From Anaeramoeba flamelloides (Eukaryota > Metamonada > Anaeramoebidae), in NCBI GenBank assembly GCA_027625915.1, contig JANTQA010000008.1:5697501-5761500 (forward strand): a stretch of 64,000 nt of DNA, read 5' to 3'. Within the stretch, counting starts at the first letter, position 1. Each line of letters opens with the position of its first letter. The translations under genes and the position numbers were made by a program. This document shows, piece by piece, positions 23,351-34,242 of the stretch. The notes under the pieces were generated by a model. It made no database searches. It worked only from the letters and a program-made list of their open reading frames with translations, and was not told the DNA's origin.

Positions 23351-23831
23351 CCAGTACATGAAAGCATTTCTTTTATGAATATCAACTCACCTCCAAAGTT
23401 AATTATTTCTCTCATTTCCAGGCAATTGATATGCTTGCCTTTTCTTTTAAAAATATAAAATATTTCATTTTTGGCTTGGTACTTTTTGAGTGGAATAGTA
23501 TTTTATTTACACAATTCTTTCCTTTACAAAGTCTAATATACTTTTATAGCAAACTGATTTCAAGTAAATCTGAAAAATCAAAAAATCAAAAAACAAAAAA
23601 CTTTTAAAATATCAAAAAGAGATTTTCCTCTTTTTCACATAAATCTATTTATTTAATTTTTTTTTTTTTTGCTAGATAACCATAATTCTTAATGGTTTCA
23701 AGTTCAAGAATGAAATATCATTTGAATGAAACATCAAAGAAATTGTATAACATTTGAATAAAATGAAAATTCAAATTAAAAAAAAAAAAAAAAAAAATAT
23801 CAAAAATACCAAAAAAATCAAAAAGAAAAGA

Positions 23832-26306
23832 TTATTTCCTATAAATTCTAGATTGCTTTTTCTTCAAATGCACACCATTTGGGAGTGCCACGACGACTGC
23901 TTGATCTGTACCATGTACGAAATCATCTCTTACAACCCTGTCACTGAATTTTTTGATCTCGTACCTGTTTAAGATGCCTCTTTTAACTTTGGCAAAGTTC
24001 CAAGTGATGACGAAGTTGCCTGTACTTGTGACAATGGATTTTTCTCCGCCCTGCCCGGTATTGAAATGCGCCGCTGTAAAGTTAACTCTGCCCTTGAGTA
24101 AAAGGAGGTGGTGCTTTTCGAGTTGCAGTCTGATCGGTCTGGGTTTATTTTTGCCCATTCTGACCTTAAACCCGTTTTTGCCGTCGCCTAGATCGGTGTT
24201 CACGACGAGAAGGTAGTCCTTGCAGGTGGCCAAAACCCATTTGCCGTCTTCCGTTGTATCCATGGCAATGATCGGGTCCCCGAATCCCGGCAACAGGGTC
24301 TTTGCGCGTTTGTTGATATCCGAGAAAAGCCGGATTTCCCCCGTTTTGCTACCCGTGCCAAGGTTACCGTCCCTTGTTGTGCAGATTGAACTCAGGTTGG
24401 CTCTTGAGGTGGGCTTGAATTGGAATCTTTGCGTTTCCACAATTTTGTTTTTCGAAAGCCTAGGATCGATCAAAAAAATTCCATTTTGATTCAGGCCGCC
24501 AAACAGGCGGTTGTCGGTTGTCTGCGAAATTTTTGTTTCGGGGAAAATTGTGTTGATTGGGATGTCCTTGTTTCCTAAAAAAGATTCCACGACTTCGCCT
24601 CTTTCAATGTCCATTTTGAAAACAGTGTTTTTCACCGTGGGGTTTAAGAAGAGCGCAGAGGTATCTTGCTGGTGAAGCATCAATTTTGAGGGCACAAAGG
24701 TATTGCCTTCAAGATCAGAGATGTCCTGGATTGTGTGCAGGTATTCCGCGTTTTCGCCACCGTGCTTAAATACACCCATTCGGTTGCCCCTCAGGACAAA
24801 GCTTCGATCTGTGTTTGTACCAACAGCCAAATGCTTATTGATTTCATGTTTTGATTTCTTTCGAAACTCCTCTTGTTGGTCAGGATCAGATTCGTTCCCA
24901 TAGATCCCCGTCCTTTCAATCTGTGTTCTCTCCTCCTCGGACGATTCTTCAATCGACTCGGATTCTGATTGTGTTTCTTCTTCAGACGACTCTTCTAAAA
25001 TATTTATTTCAATTTCATTTTCATATTCTTCTTCTTCTTCTTCTTCTTCTTCTTCTTCTTCTTCGTCGCTTTCAATATTTTGCTCTTTTTCTTGTTCTTT
25101 TTCCTTTTCTGATTCTGATTCGTCTTCATCGTCGATATTTTGAAATGATTCCTCCTCCGACTCTTCGTCTTCAAAGGAGGACTCCGAAGTGGACCAAGCC
25201 ATTTCCTCGTCTTCGTCTTCTTCTTCCTCTTCTTTTTCGTTTGTTTGCTGCTCCACGTTTTGATGCGTTTTCAAAATATATTCTTGGTTTGTAACTTTTT
25301 TAAAGGGCTTTTGATTTAGGTGCTCCCAAAGCGATTTTGTAAAGCAGTCCCGGAATTCTTCAAAGCCTTGATCAAAATTAAGCAGCCAGATTGTCGTGAA
25401 TTGTCCTGCTTCGTAAAACCAAAAAAAGGAGCGGTTGCTTTCATTGAATTTTGGATGGAAGGAATTCTTGATCCTGGAACAAAATTTTGTTTCCTTTGTT
25501 TTGGAATCGCTTATCAGCAAGAATGTTTCGTACGCTTGTGCTTCGCTTCTTTGAAGAACAATTTGACATTTCTCAACAGAAAGCTTCCATTCCTTTTTTT
25601 GTTCGTCCCAAAGAAAGAGGCTCCCTGTGGATTCGGCGAGAGAATAGTATTGGTTGGTTCTTTTTTCGATGCCTTTAAATTTGATATTAAATTTCGTTGG
25701 GGTGAATTGTCTTTGTTTTTTTTTGCGTCTTTGTTTTTTTTGTTTTTGCTTTTGGTTTTGGTTTTGGATTTGTTTTTGTTGCATTTTTTTTCTTAATTGC
25801 ATCCTCTTTTCTTCATATTCACGGAAGTACTGCTCAATCGTGACTTTTGGTAAAAACTTACGTATCTTCTCTCGATCTTTTTGATCCCATTCCTTTTGTT
25901 GTTCTGTTTCATACAATGCTATCTGGAGAAATAGCGCAAAATCTTCATGTACGGTTTCGTTGGTTAATTGTAATAAATACGATGAGTCGCCAGGCACACG
26001 TACAATAAACGCCAATTCGTTTTTGTATTCGGTTTCGCTTAATGAGAGGATGCGATCAATAGCAAATGTTTTTTTTTTTTCTTTTTGCCCTGATTGGTTT
26101 TCATCGATAATTTTTGTAATTTCAAGCTCGTAATTAAATTCGCTTTCGTTTGGCTGGTTGACATCACACCTACAGTAATTGTATTTTATGTTGATCTCGT
26201 TTGCTGACGCTACTTTATAAAGCTTGCCTGTAAATGAATAATTTTCTTCCTTATCTTGTTCTTCTGTTTCTTTGTTTCCCATAAAAAAATCCTTGATGAA
26301 GTTCAT
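23832..26306 (-). CDS. VID27-family protein, 824 residues
   Basis: Single-exon gene from ATG to TAA. The C-terminal third (about 500-824) matches the VID27/CYPRO4 family as I know it: a beta-propeller-like domain with FGGLNQNGIFLIDPR, SSICTTRDGNLGTGSKTGEI, AMDTTEDGKWVLATCKDYL and a late VTSTGNFVITWNF block. An N-terminal region (20-155) and a PH-like segment (about 205-330, with YYSLAESTGSLFLWD) precede it. Between them are a Gln/Lys-rich stretch (170-200) and a very acidic linker (360-475) with a run of about 13 Glu. Yeast Vid27 is of similar length (near 780) and is linked to vacuolar import and degradation; the molecular role is not well defined. It is cytosolic, with no signal peptide. 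Coding DNA here is much more GC-rich than the flanks. Repeat D lies downstream. Confidence 0.92.
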   Translation of the reverse strand: MNFIKDFFMGNKETEEQDKEENYSFTGKLYKVASANEINIKYNYCRCDVNQPNESEFNYELEITKIIDENQSGQKEKKKTFAIDRILSLSETEYKNELAFIVRVPGDSSYLLQLTNETVHEDFALFLQIALYETEQQKEWDQKDREKIRKFLPKVTIEQYFREYEEKRMQLRKKMQQKQIQNQNQKQKQKKQRRKKKQRQFTPTKFNIKFKGIEKRTNQYYSLAESTGSLFLWDEQKKEWKLSVEKCQIVLQRSEAQAYETFLLISDSKTKETKFCSRIKNSFHPKFNESNRSFFWFYEAGQFTTIWLLNFDQGFEEFRDCFTKSLWEHLNQKPFKKVTNQEYILKTHQNVEQQTNEKEEEEEDEDEEMAWSTSESSFEDEESEEESFQNIDDEDESESEKEKEQEKEQNIESDEEEEEEEEEEEEEYENEIEINILEESSEEETQSESESIEESSEEERTQIERTGIYGNESDPDQQEEFRKKSKHEINKHLAVGTNTDRSFVLRGNRMGVFKHGGENAEYLHTIQDISDLEGNTFVPSKLMLHQQDTSALFLNPTVKNTVFKMDIERGEVVESFLGNKDIPINTIFPETKISQTTDNRLFGGLNQNGIFLIDPRLSKNKIVETQRFQFKPTSRANLSSICTTRDGNLGTGSKTGEIRLFSDINKRAKTLLPGFGDPIIAMDTTEDGKWVLATCKDYLLVVNTDLGDGKNGFKVRMGKNKPRPIRLQLEKHHLLLLKGRVNFTAAHFNTGQGGEKSIVTSTGNFVITWNFAKVKRGILNRYEIKKFSDRVVRDDFVHGTDQAVVVALPNGVHLKKKQSRIYRK
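25028..25066. repeat. (TTC)n trinucleotide run inside the VID27 gene
   Basis: About 13 TTC units on the plus strand encode the poly-Glu run of the acidic linker. Length variation here would change only the Glu count. Confidence 0.9.
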
Positions 26307-27050
26307 TTTAATTTTGTGGTAGTCGTTAAAACAGACGTTTTGGAGATTTTGTTTTTAAAAATTAAAATTATTTTTGTAAACAAAAAAAAATGATTTTCTT
26401 TTTGATATTCATTTATGTGAATTTTTGAATGACAACCAATATTTCTTTTATGTGATTAGGTGTTCGGTCCGAAAGGGATTTTCTTTTTTTATCTGTTCTT
26501 TTTTTTTGTTGGAAGATAGTTTTTGGATTATCTTAAATAAATTATTAACGGATATATCATTTTATTTTGTACAGCTATTGAATAGTTATTTGATTCTAGT
26601 CATAGTACACATTATTTTTTTTTGAGAAACAACTTCTAGTTTCCATCTTGAGAATTCTTTTTTGAAAAAATGGTTGGTTTAATTGTAAATTTACTCTCAA
26701 AATAGTTAATGGAAATGTTTTTTTTGACAGCTCTCTTAAAAAAACTGACAGACAAAAGTGTAGAAAGGTAAGTCCAAACCATATAATTTCTCTTTTTGAT
26801 TTATTTTAGGAAAAAAATTCCAAGCTTTTTAGCTTTAACTCTATTAAAAACAATTGAATAAAAAACATAAACTTTTTAAAAAAAAATGAACAACTTTTTC
26901 CTTGTGATTTCAAAAATAAACAAATTCAAAGCTTACTTAGTTAATAAAACTCAAAATTAACCAATTCTAAAGAGAAAAATCAGAGTACAACAGAATTAAA
27001 GACTTTACATTTAACATTGATATCATTAACCTCAGCTTTTTTTAATGATA
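26307..27050. other. VID27 upstream region, nothing specific seen
   Basis: AT-rich. I saw no recognisable promoter motif and no other gene. Confidence 0.4.
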
Positions 27051-27051
27051 T

Positions 27052-27533
27052 ACTTTAGTCAAAATAAAGTGTGCAAAATAATTTAATGTGTTTTTCAAAA
27101 TAAAAAGCCTGTTTTTTTGTTATAGAAAACCTATACATTAACCAATCAAAGAAACTGATAGTAAACCCTAAAAAAATATTATATTGGTTTCTTAAAGTTC
27201 TATTATTTAAAAAGAAATTCTAAAAATGAAGGATCAAATTGGAAAATTTATCTCAAAAAATAGAGTAAACTTTTTAGAAACTATTTATATCATCAAAAAA
27301 AGAAAAAATTTCAAAAAAAGTGAGAATATTATGGAAAATTTTTAACTATTTGCACTAATATTTTAAATTTTACTGAAAATAACCAGACCTTTACCTACAA
27401 AATTGATTTGAACTTAGGTATACTATTTGGTAGTAGATTGGATGTTACCTTGGTACAAGAAGAAAAAAAAGTACGAATAATATTTTAAAACATGCATTTT
27501 AGTCTTTGTGCACACATTATTTTGATCACTGGA
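27052..27533 (+). mobile_element. Element C, internally deleted copy
   Basis: Starts TTTAGTCAAAATAAAGTGTGC and ends ATTATTTTGATCACTGGA, the same ends as the longer copy at 55681-56741. Outer blocks match closely (ATTGGTTTCTTAAAGTTCTA, AAATTTTACTGAAAATAACC, TACTATTTGGTAGTAGATTG), while about 600 bp of the centre is missing. This is the pattern of a non-autonomous deletion derivative. Confidence 0.75.
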
Positions 27534-28353
27534 TAAAATTTTTATTCCAATAATTTTTCAAGAAAAACTAAGGGTATTATTGATAATTTTGTTCTCTTTT
27601 ATAAAATACATTACTTTTGTTACCGATTTAGTAAATCAAAAACACTCAGAAATGTAACTTTTATAATAATTAAAAATACTTTTTTTCAAAAATGATTATC
27701 GATTTTAATTAAAAAGTTTGGAGATCATTGAATTTAAAACCTTAAATGTTGTGAGACAAATATTTATAAATATTGATCACTCAACATAAAAACAATGTGT
27801 AATCATTGTATTTGTTTCATTATGGGTAGGGGTCTTGATAAAATAGAAATCTGTGTCATTTCATTGAAAGGTTGAAATTACTATTTGTAAATACCTCCAC
27901 CAAATTTCTTCTAAATATCATGATTAAATTTAATATTAATATAATCATTTAAATATCCAAAATGATCCTTAGTCGTTCATTCAAATCTTCAAAACAACCA
28001 ATTTGTTTCTTCGTAGAATATTACATAAATAAAAGATATGAAAATGTATGATCTTGTTTTTATAGGAAATTTGAAAAAATGTGTAATTTTTTTATTGATT
28101 TCATGAAAAACCACTTTGATTGACAATCTATTAGTAAATATCAAAGAGATAAAATTAAGTTAAATACTAATACCAATTTAATCAATTCATATTATGTTTA
28201 TTTCAAACTATGTTAATTACAATATTTCCAAAAAATGAAAAAAAAAAAATAAAATTCCCTATTTGGAGAAAACCAGTTATGGCCAATTTCAATAAAAAAA
28301 AAAGATAATACAATAAATCCACAAGTGATTTTTTATAGAATAAAATATATTAA

Positions 28354-28805
28354 TACAGTCTTTCCAAGTCTACCATAAAATTTGAAATAAAATACAATTG
28401 AGTTTTCTATTCTTATTTTTCATTTTCCAAAAATTCCGAAATAAGAGTTATTATTCAAAAAAAAATAATAATTAATGAGCTATTATACAAATTTTTGGAA
28501 CATCGAAAAAACAATTTTTTTGAAAATTCATGAAGCACTTCAAAATATTGTTCAAAAAAGGTAAATTTGTAAAAATCAGTAAATATTGATATTTTTTTGA
28601 TCTGTTTTTTACCGATAAATACCATGAGTAATGGGATCTTGGATTTTTTTTTTTGGTGTTCCAAAAATTTATATAATAGCTCATTAATTATTATTTTTTT
28701 TTGAATAATAACTCTTATTTCGGAATTTTTGGAAAATGAAAAATAAGAATAGAAAACTCAATTGTATTTTATTTCAAATCTTATGGTAAACTTGGAAAGG
28801 CTGTA
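28354..28805 (+). repeat. MITE family B, copy 1 (452 bp)
   Basis: Flanked by TA. It begins TACAGTCTTTCCAAGTCTAC and ends with the inverted form AACTTGGAAAGGCTGTA. Arms of about 140 nt include AATAAGAGTTATTATTCAAA and its complement. The unpaired centre (TTCATGAAGCACTTCAAAA ..) is inverted relative to copy 2 at 36617-37067. Short open frames inside it come from the palindrome and are not genes. Confidence 0.9.
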
Positions 28806-30030
28806 AGTATTTCTGTTCTATTGGGATATTTTTTCAAGATTTACACTCTTAATAAAAAATTTTTGATATCAAATAGAAAAAAATAAATCACTGATTGTCA
28901 CACTTGAAAAATTATATATAAATCAAGATCAGAAATTTTAATAGATTTAATATATGAAATGTCATACTAAAAAACAAATTGAATTATTGCGAAATATCAA
29001 TAAATGATTATAAATCATTTTGAATATATAAATAGTTTTATTGTGGTTAGGCTAATTGAAGATATTTTTGAATTAATTTTCTTCTACTTTTTTTGGAAAT
29101 TACTTATATTATAAACTCCAATTCAAACTTTTTAAACACCTAAATTCTATTTGTGAAAAAAATAACTTATTTAATCAATTCAAGAAGAAATACCAATTTA
29201 GAAACATTCATTAATTGAAATGTTAACACTCGTTTATAAATTACAATACTCACAAAACCAAAAATAAATAATTATCAATACAAATAAAACAAGGGTGTGT
29301 TGATAATTTTGGGGAGAGCAAAAAAAAAAAAAATAGATTGGTAAATTTGTTAAAATTATATTAGGAATATTGATCGATCAAATGGTTAGATACCAACTTA
29401 TTTTATTTGGGTTCTTCTATTTGGAACAACTCAACTTTAACCTTTTATCAATTGTTGAAAAAAAAATTAATCTATCTAAACAAGTTACGTAATTCAAAAA
29501 ATGAAATGAAAATAAAAACTAAAAGATGAAAAAATGATATTCAGATTTTACAAAAATCAAAATTATTTCCAATTTGAATGAAATTGTAAAATTGCGATTC
29601 TTTGGAACATTTTGGCTCTGTGGAACATTTTGAATTAAATTTGATTGTTATATGTGAAAATAGTGCTATTATTATTTATTGTTATTGTAATGATTCTTTT
29701 CCATATCTTATTAATCTTACATAAATTCAGATAGAACAGAAAAATCATAAAACTATTTTGTTGTTGAAAAAATATTTTCTGGACTTATTGTTTCACTTTG
29801 AATTTTTATTGGTTTTTAACCTACCTTGTTTACACTCAAAAAAAGTTTTATTTTTTTTTTGATTTTTGAAATACTATGATCTGTAAAATTTGGAATAAAT
29901 CCATATGTTATAATAAAATCAATATTCATTTTATTCTTAATTTTCTATTATCAGTTTACAAATACACATACTAACAAAATGATAATTCTATAAAATGTAA
30001 AAAAAAATGCACAGCTTTTTAAAATGCCTT

Positions 30031-30031
<1 letters not shown>
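28806..30031. repeat. AT-rich DNA with repeat P (29290-29840)
   Basis: The stretch around 29400-29640 resembles 47520-47740 by AACTCAACTTTAACCTTTTAT, an ATTGTTGAAA block, AAAAAATGAAATGAAAA and a later GATTCTTTGGAAC-like block. No gene was seen. Confidence 0.35.

Positions 30032-30067
<36 letters not shown>
30032..30067. repeat. (AT)n microsatellite
   Basis: About 17 AT units seen directly. Confidence 0.95.
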
Positions 30068-30069
<2 letters not shown>

Positions 30070-30159
30070 AGAAAAAAAGTACTAATTTGAATTCTTATAG
30101 ATTATTGTAATAAAAATAATCTGAATTACTAGTAAAATCGCGGTTTTTAATTTAAAATA

Positions 30160-30303
30160 GTACAACCATTCCACTTTCAATCCATAAACTTTCAACTTAA
30201 TTTATGGTACAAAATAATTCCAAATTTAAATACATTTTTTGTAATTTTTTTTGTAATTCATAGTCGTTAAAGGTTTGTGTCTTAAAAGTAGAAATAACTT
30301 TTA
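30160..30303. repeat. MITE family A, eroded copy 5
   Basis: Diverged ends TACAACCATTCCACTTTCAA and GTGTCTTAAAAGTAGAAATA, with ATAAACTTTCAACTTAATTT inside. It is shorter than complete copies (144 against about 200 bp). Confidence 0.6.
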
Positions 30304-30871
30304 AAACTTTTAAAAATTTTACAATTTTTAGAAGCTTTCAACCCAAAATTAATTAAATAATATTATTTTAAAGGTTTGATAATTGCACTTTTACTTTTTT
30401 TTGTTTTCTTTTTTGAGTTTTATATTTAACTTATTTTTTCTTTTTGTTTTTATAAAAAAATATAAAATTCTCTAAAATGAATTTTTATTATTGTTATTAT
30501 TTCTCTCTACAATTTTTATTGTGAACATTAATAAAATTAATGGCTTTCAATTTTTTATGATTTTTTATAGTATTTAAACTTTAGAGGTACATAAAATCTT
30601 CAATTAAAAGGCTACGTGCTCGAATATTGGGGTCTGTTATTTTTAATGCATCCATCATCTCCAAATAATTGATAAAGTTAAAAAGAAAAAACATAAAGAA
30701 AGATAAGAAAAAAGGTTTACTGATTGAAAAAGTAAAAGATGGAAAGTGACAAAAAAAACTGGCGAAGATAGTGAAAAAAAATCAAAAACAAAAAAAAATC
30801 AAATTTGAGAGGTTTATAATCAATAATGAGTAAAAAAAAAAATAAATAAAAAAGATAATGATTCATTAAGA

Positions 30872-31171
30872 ATGTCTAAAATCCCTTTCACCAATCCTTC
30901 GGTTAATTTTGTTTCCCTGAATAATTTTTCTGGAAGTTCATTTAATAGGGGATTGTTATTTACTTATAGACATTTCTTTTTTCTTTTTGATCAATTTTTT
31001 TTTTGATATCTTAATAGTGTTACATGGTGTGTTTTTTATTAATTGTCAAGTTACACATATTTTTCGTGTTTACATTCTATCTTATTAGTAAGTAACAAAT
31101 TTATTTTTTTCAGTTGTGATCCTTCTTCTCATTATAAAGAAATTTACTTAGGTGGGGGGATAGAAAAATAA
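30872..31171 (+). CDS. Small two-exon protein, 46 residues, unrecognised
   Basis: Exon 1 is 30872-30954, from ATG through MSKIPFTNPSVNF and on to NRG. Exon 2 is 31114-31171 and reads CDPSSHYKEIYLGGGIEK before TAA. The 159-nt intron starts GTTATT and ends TTATTTTTTTCAG, a strong pyrimidine-tract acceptor. The join is in phase (TT plus T gives Phe). An in-frame stop precedes the ATG after a few codons. Codon use is richer than the flanks. The product is soluble with a Gly-rich C-terminus and matches no small universal protein that I know. Other exons could exist. Two separate open pieces meeting in phase at canonical sites is the main support. Confidence 0.5.
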
Positions 31172-32095
31172 TAAAATTGTTTTTATTAATTGAGAAAAAA
31201 TTTATATTTGATCTTTTTATTTTTGGAACTCCTTTCTTAATACAGTGTTTAGAAATAATTCATGTCTAAATACTATAATCAGTGTTTTGAAATAAAATCT
31301 GTACTTTTTTTTCTTCTTATTCCAATATAGCCACCAATTCACTACTAGATTTTATTCGTAAGTTCAAATCAATTTTCAAGATAAATCCCTTAATGTTTTA
31401 AATAATAGTATTATTAGGAATAGAATTTGTTGAAAAATTTTTTGTAATTTCTAATTTTTTCAATTAGTATGTTTTCTGTTGGTGTATAATTATTTAAAAT
31501 TATCTCTATTTTTTGCGATAAATTTTCCAATTTGATCCTTTATCTTGAGAATTTCTTTTTAAATGTTAGAACTTTCAGAAGCCAGAACCATATTAAATTA
31601 GATTTTAATGTTTATTTCGTTGATCTGTATCGGTTTTGTTCTTCAATAAAAAAGAAAGAGAACTTTTATTTTGAAACATGGATTTTACTTTTCTACAAGT
31701 ATTATTTTGGCTATAGTAGTATTAAAACAATAAAACAATATTATATTTACTTTATATACCATTTTAATTTTATTGATATCATCTAATTCATAAGTTTTCA
31801 ATAGAAAATAAATATATATTTTGATTTTTTAAAAAATGTGATGATATTTGAAACTTATGATCTTATTTAAAAAATTTAAACAACCACCAAACTTCAGCAC
31901 CCAATTACACCTTTGAGATTTTAGGTTTCGTTTGTTTTCCACCAAAATCTTATTTCTTAATTATCTAACATTAAATTGGCTTCCTTAAAATTTTTTTCAA
32001 TAAAAAAAACAGAGACAAATAACTGAAAAAACATCTTTAAGTCCAATAATATTTTTGTATGGTTTTTTTATTCACTTAAAAATTTCTAAATCTAA
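31172..32095. other. AT-rich intergenic DNA upstream of bZIP
   Basis: A plus-strand 84-codon frame at 31532-31786 is Phe/Tyr/Ile-rich and looks like chance. Nothing else was seen until the CRE site. Confidence 0.4.
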
Positions 32096-32103
32096 TGACG
32101 TCA
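32096..32103. promoter_or_regulatory. Perfect CRE palindrome TGACGTCA
   Basis: Full cyclic-AMP response element 179 bp upstream of the bZIP start codon. With about 20% GC, an exact TGACGTCA would be expected about 0.2 times in 64 kb, so its place just before a CRE-type bZIP gene suggests auto- or cross-regulation. Binding is inferred from sequence. Confidence 0.6.
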
Positions 32104-32282
32104 GTAAAAAAAAATAATTTGGCAAATCAAAACATTTTTTAAGCTTTTTCATTTTTTGAAAAATTAAATCACAAACACCCTAAATCCACAACCCAAACCA
32201 AATTTTTCAATTCTTAGTTCTTAACTAAACACTTATCTTTTCAATATCCAAAATTTTTCAAAATTTTCACCAACAATCTCAA

Positions 32283-32720
32283 ATGAACACCAAGTCTATA
32301 CCCTCTTTGGCAAAGCCTATTATTACAATAAGGTCACCTAATAAAGTTTTGATCCAAATCAAAAGAAAGTCACGTAAAAGAACACCAAACCAAAGCAGCC
32401 TCACAAAGGCTGATCCAATCATGAAGACCCAAAAGAGAAGGGAGCGCAACAGGCTCTCTGCAAAGAAGTCGCGTGACAAAAAGAAAATGTATATTTCCCA
32501 GATTGAACGAGAAGTTGGCGAACTGCGCCAAGAGCGGGCAAGATTAATAAAGTTGGTGAACACTTTAAATGAAGAGGTCGAGCGTTACCGCAAACAAAGT
32601 AGTGTCGACTTGTTCTTTAGGGTTTTGAATGACAAATTTGGTATCCAACCTACCGAGTTTGCAAGCAAACTAATCTCTTCCTCCAACAACGAGGAAACAG
32701 CAAAAAATGAGTACCTTTGA
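32283..32720 (+). CDS. bZIP transcription factor
   Basis: Read as one frame it encodes 145 residues. The basic region (residues 50-69) contains N56-x7-R64 as NRLSAKKSR, followed at the exact nine-residue spacing by a zipper with heptad positions I74, L81, L88, L95 and Y102. This is the diagnostic layout of a dimeric nuclear bZIP factor binding ACGT-core sites. The N-terminus is basic and Ser/Thr-rich. The C-terminus (104-145) carries VDLFFRVLNDKFGIQ. A perfect CRE lies upstream. A possible 31-nt intron at 32711-32741 (GTACC..ACCAG) would replace the last two residues with a 23-residue tail ending at 32814, giving 166 residues. Subfamily (ATF/CREB-like) is by inference from the basic region. 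Confidence 0.9.
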   Translation: MNTKSIPSLAKPIITIRSPNKVLIQIKRKSRKRTPNQSSLTKADPIMKTQKRRERNRLSAKKSRDKKKMYISQIEREVGELRQERARLIKLVNTLNEEVERYRKQSSVDLFFRVLNDKFGIQPTEFASKLISSSNNEETAKNEYL

Positions 32721-32814
32721 CTTTTATGATCTTTTAACCAGATTAAAAGGCATCGCTGCCATTGCCGAACTTTCAAGAGATTTGCACACTTTTTACAACT
32801 TTCAATTTTTATAA
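32707..32814 (+). CDS. bZIP C-terminal exon, or overlapping small frame
   Basis: The 35-codon frame from ATG 32707 overlaps the bZIP end in another frame and reads DLLTRLKGIAAIAELSRDL, with coding-like codons. Joining 32710 to 32742 across GTACC..TTTTAACCAG puts it in phase with the bZIP and stops at TAA 32812. I favour the spliced C-terminal tail over an independent gene. An intron of 31 nt would be very short but similar to others suspected in the window. Confidence 0.45.
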   Translation: MSTFDFYDLLTRLKGIAAIAELSRDLHTFYNFQFL

Positions 32815-33260
32815 TTTTACTTTTGCGTGCTGTTGGGGCTATTCCTTCAAAAGAAGATCAACTTTCGTTCTTGAACCAGATATACTTTTTATTATTTTTC
32901 CTATTTACTTATCAACAAGCTCTTATCGTCAATAAAAAGAAAACAAAAAAAAAAGATTATCAAGCAGATCCCTTTTTATTAATTTTTATTTTTTTAATTT
33001 GGTTCACCCGATGATAAACCAGAACCCACCAAAAAATTCTCAAATTTTGGGGTACTATTAACAATTGCAAAAAAATATTCAAATTTTGGGAGTGATGATT
33101 AGAATGAGTCAAACAAAATTAAAAGTGAACAAAGGATTGAAATGTAATTTATTTTTGATTATTTGTGGATTAAGAAATGGGATTAAATGGTGAACTCTGG
33201 TTAAACCTTTTCAATTACTTTTTTTTTTATAGTAACAAAAGGTGCTTTCCCCGTTTCAAA

Positions 33261-33420
33261 ATGTCCAATTTCTTTACCAACCTTTGTCTCAAATATTTAA
33301 TTTGTCTAAAGAAATGCTATTTTGACTCTGGTTTGATCTAATTTCAATTTTGGGTTCATAGGATTTAAATTATTTTCTTTGAGAATTATTGGGAAAAAAA
33401 GTTCATTTGGATTTAATTAG
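33261..33420 (+). CDS. Possible tiny spliced frame, weak
   Basis: ATG 33261 opens MSNFFTNLCLKYLICLKKC. A GT-AG interval 33331-33361 of 31 nt (GTTTGATCTAAT..TTCATAG) joins in phase to a second open piece ending at TAG 33418, for 42 residues in all. A TTTTTTTTTATAG acceptor-like tract just upstream suggests the frame could begin earlier. No family is known. Support is only phase and composition. Confidence 0.2.
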
Positions 33421-33499
33421 TTTTTCAAAAACCTAAAATCTTTATTCAAAGAAATTTAATTCCATTTTCGTTAACTCATTTTAATCGATCGGTTACTTC

Positions 33500-33640
33500 T
33501 ATATCCCTAAGCACCCCACATTGACCTAAATTTCATCAAGTTTAAAATAAAAGATTTAAAAATGATATTAATGGACTAATATATTTATTTTCTTAAGTAT
33601 CTTTAATCCAGATTTGAATTATAATAAAAAGTCAGAATAG
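33500..33640. repeat. Dispersed repeat L, copy 1
   Basis: CACCCCACATTGACCTAAAT and TTTCATCAAGTTTAAAA recur, diverged, at 43795-43935 (CACCCCGGAGTTACCTAAAT). Confidence 0.5.
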
Positions 33641-33739
33641 TTCAAAGATAAAGTAGTTATGTCATTGTGTTTTTTTTTGGATCTTAAAAAATTAATTCCC
33701 GTTCTGGTAAAAAAGTGAAACACCTTTTTTAATTGGGAA

Positions 33740-34095
33740 CATTTATAGAACCTGAAAATTCAAAGTAAGATCTAATTAATAAAAGAATAAATAAATAAAT
33801 AAAAAAAGATAAAACGATGGATTCAACAGAATAACCGTTTTTATTTAATACTATCTTTTGGTATGGGCTTTTCTTTGACTGATCAATTATTAAAAATTTG
33901 TTCAAAAATTCGGCTATTTTTGAGATCTCCAAAACCCAAAATTTCGATAAGAAAGGAGTGCGAAATTATGTTTGTTGGTTTGATTGAAAATAATATAATG
34001 GATTATTATTTGAAGTTAATTGGTTTCTTCTTTTAATTGATTGTATTTTGAGTTTTGAGTAATGTTTCCAATTAAAAACCGTGTTCAACTTTTAC
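33740..34095. repeat. Dispersed repeat H, copy 2
   Basis: Same-orientation match to 8585-8935, with AATACTATCTTTTGGTATGG and AAAGGAGTGCGAAATTATG. Confidence 0.7.
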
Positions 34096-34242
34096 CCATT
34101 TCACTTTTTTTCCAGAGTGGTAATATATTTTTGTATTTTATTTTTAATTTTTTTAAATTACTAAATTTTATTATAAGAATAGTTATTAAAAACACAATAC
34201 ATTGGTTTTTTAATAATAATTATCATTAATCTTGTTTATTTT

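Noticed and set aside
24703-25884. Several plus-strand frames across the VID27 gene
   Set aside because: All are shadows of the 824-residue minus-strand frame.
28455-28684. Two overlapping minus-strand frames
   Set aside because: They lie wholly inside the core and arms of MITE B copy 1 and are not kept in copy 2.
32823-33014. 63-codon frame after the bZIP gene without ATG
   Set aside because: The first 19 codons look coding, but there is no start and I could not join it to the bZIP exons; the rest is low-complexity. It may be 3' untranslated sequence.
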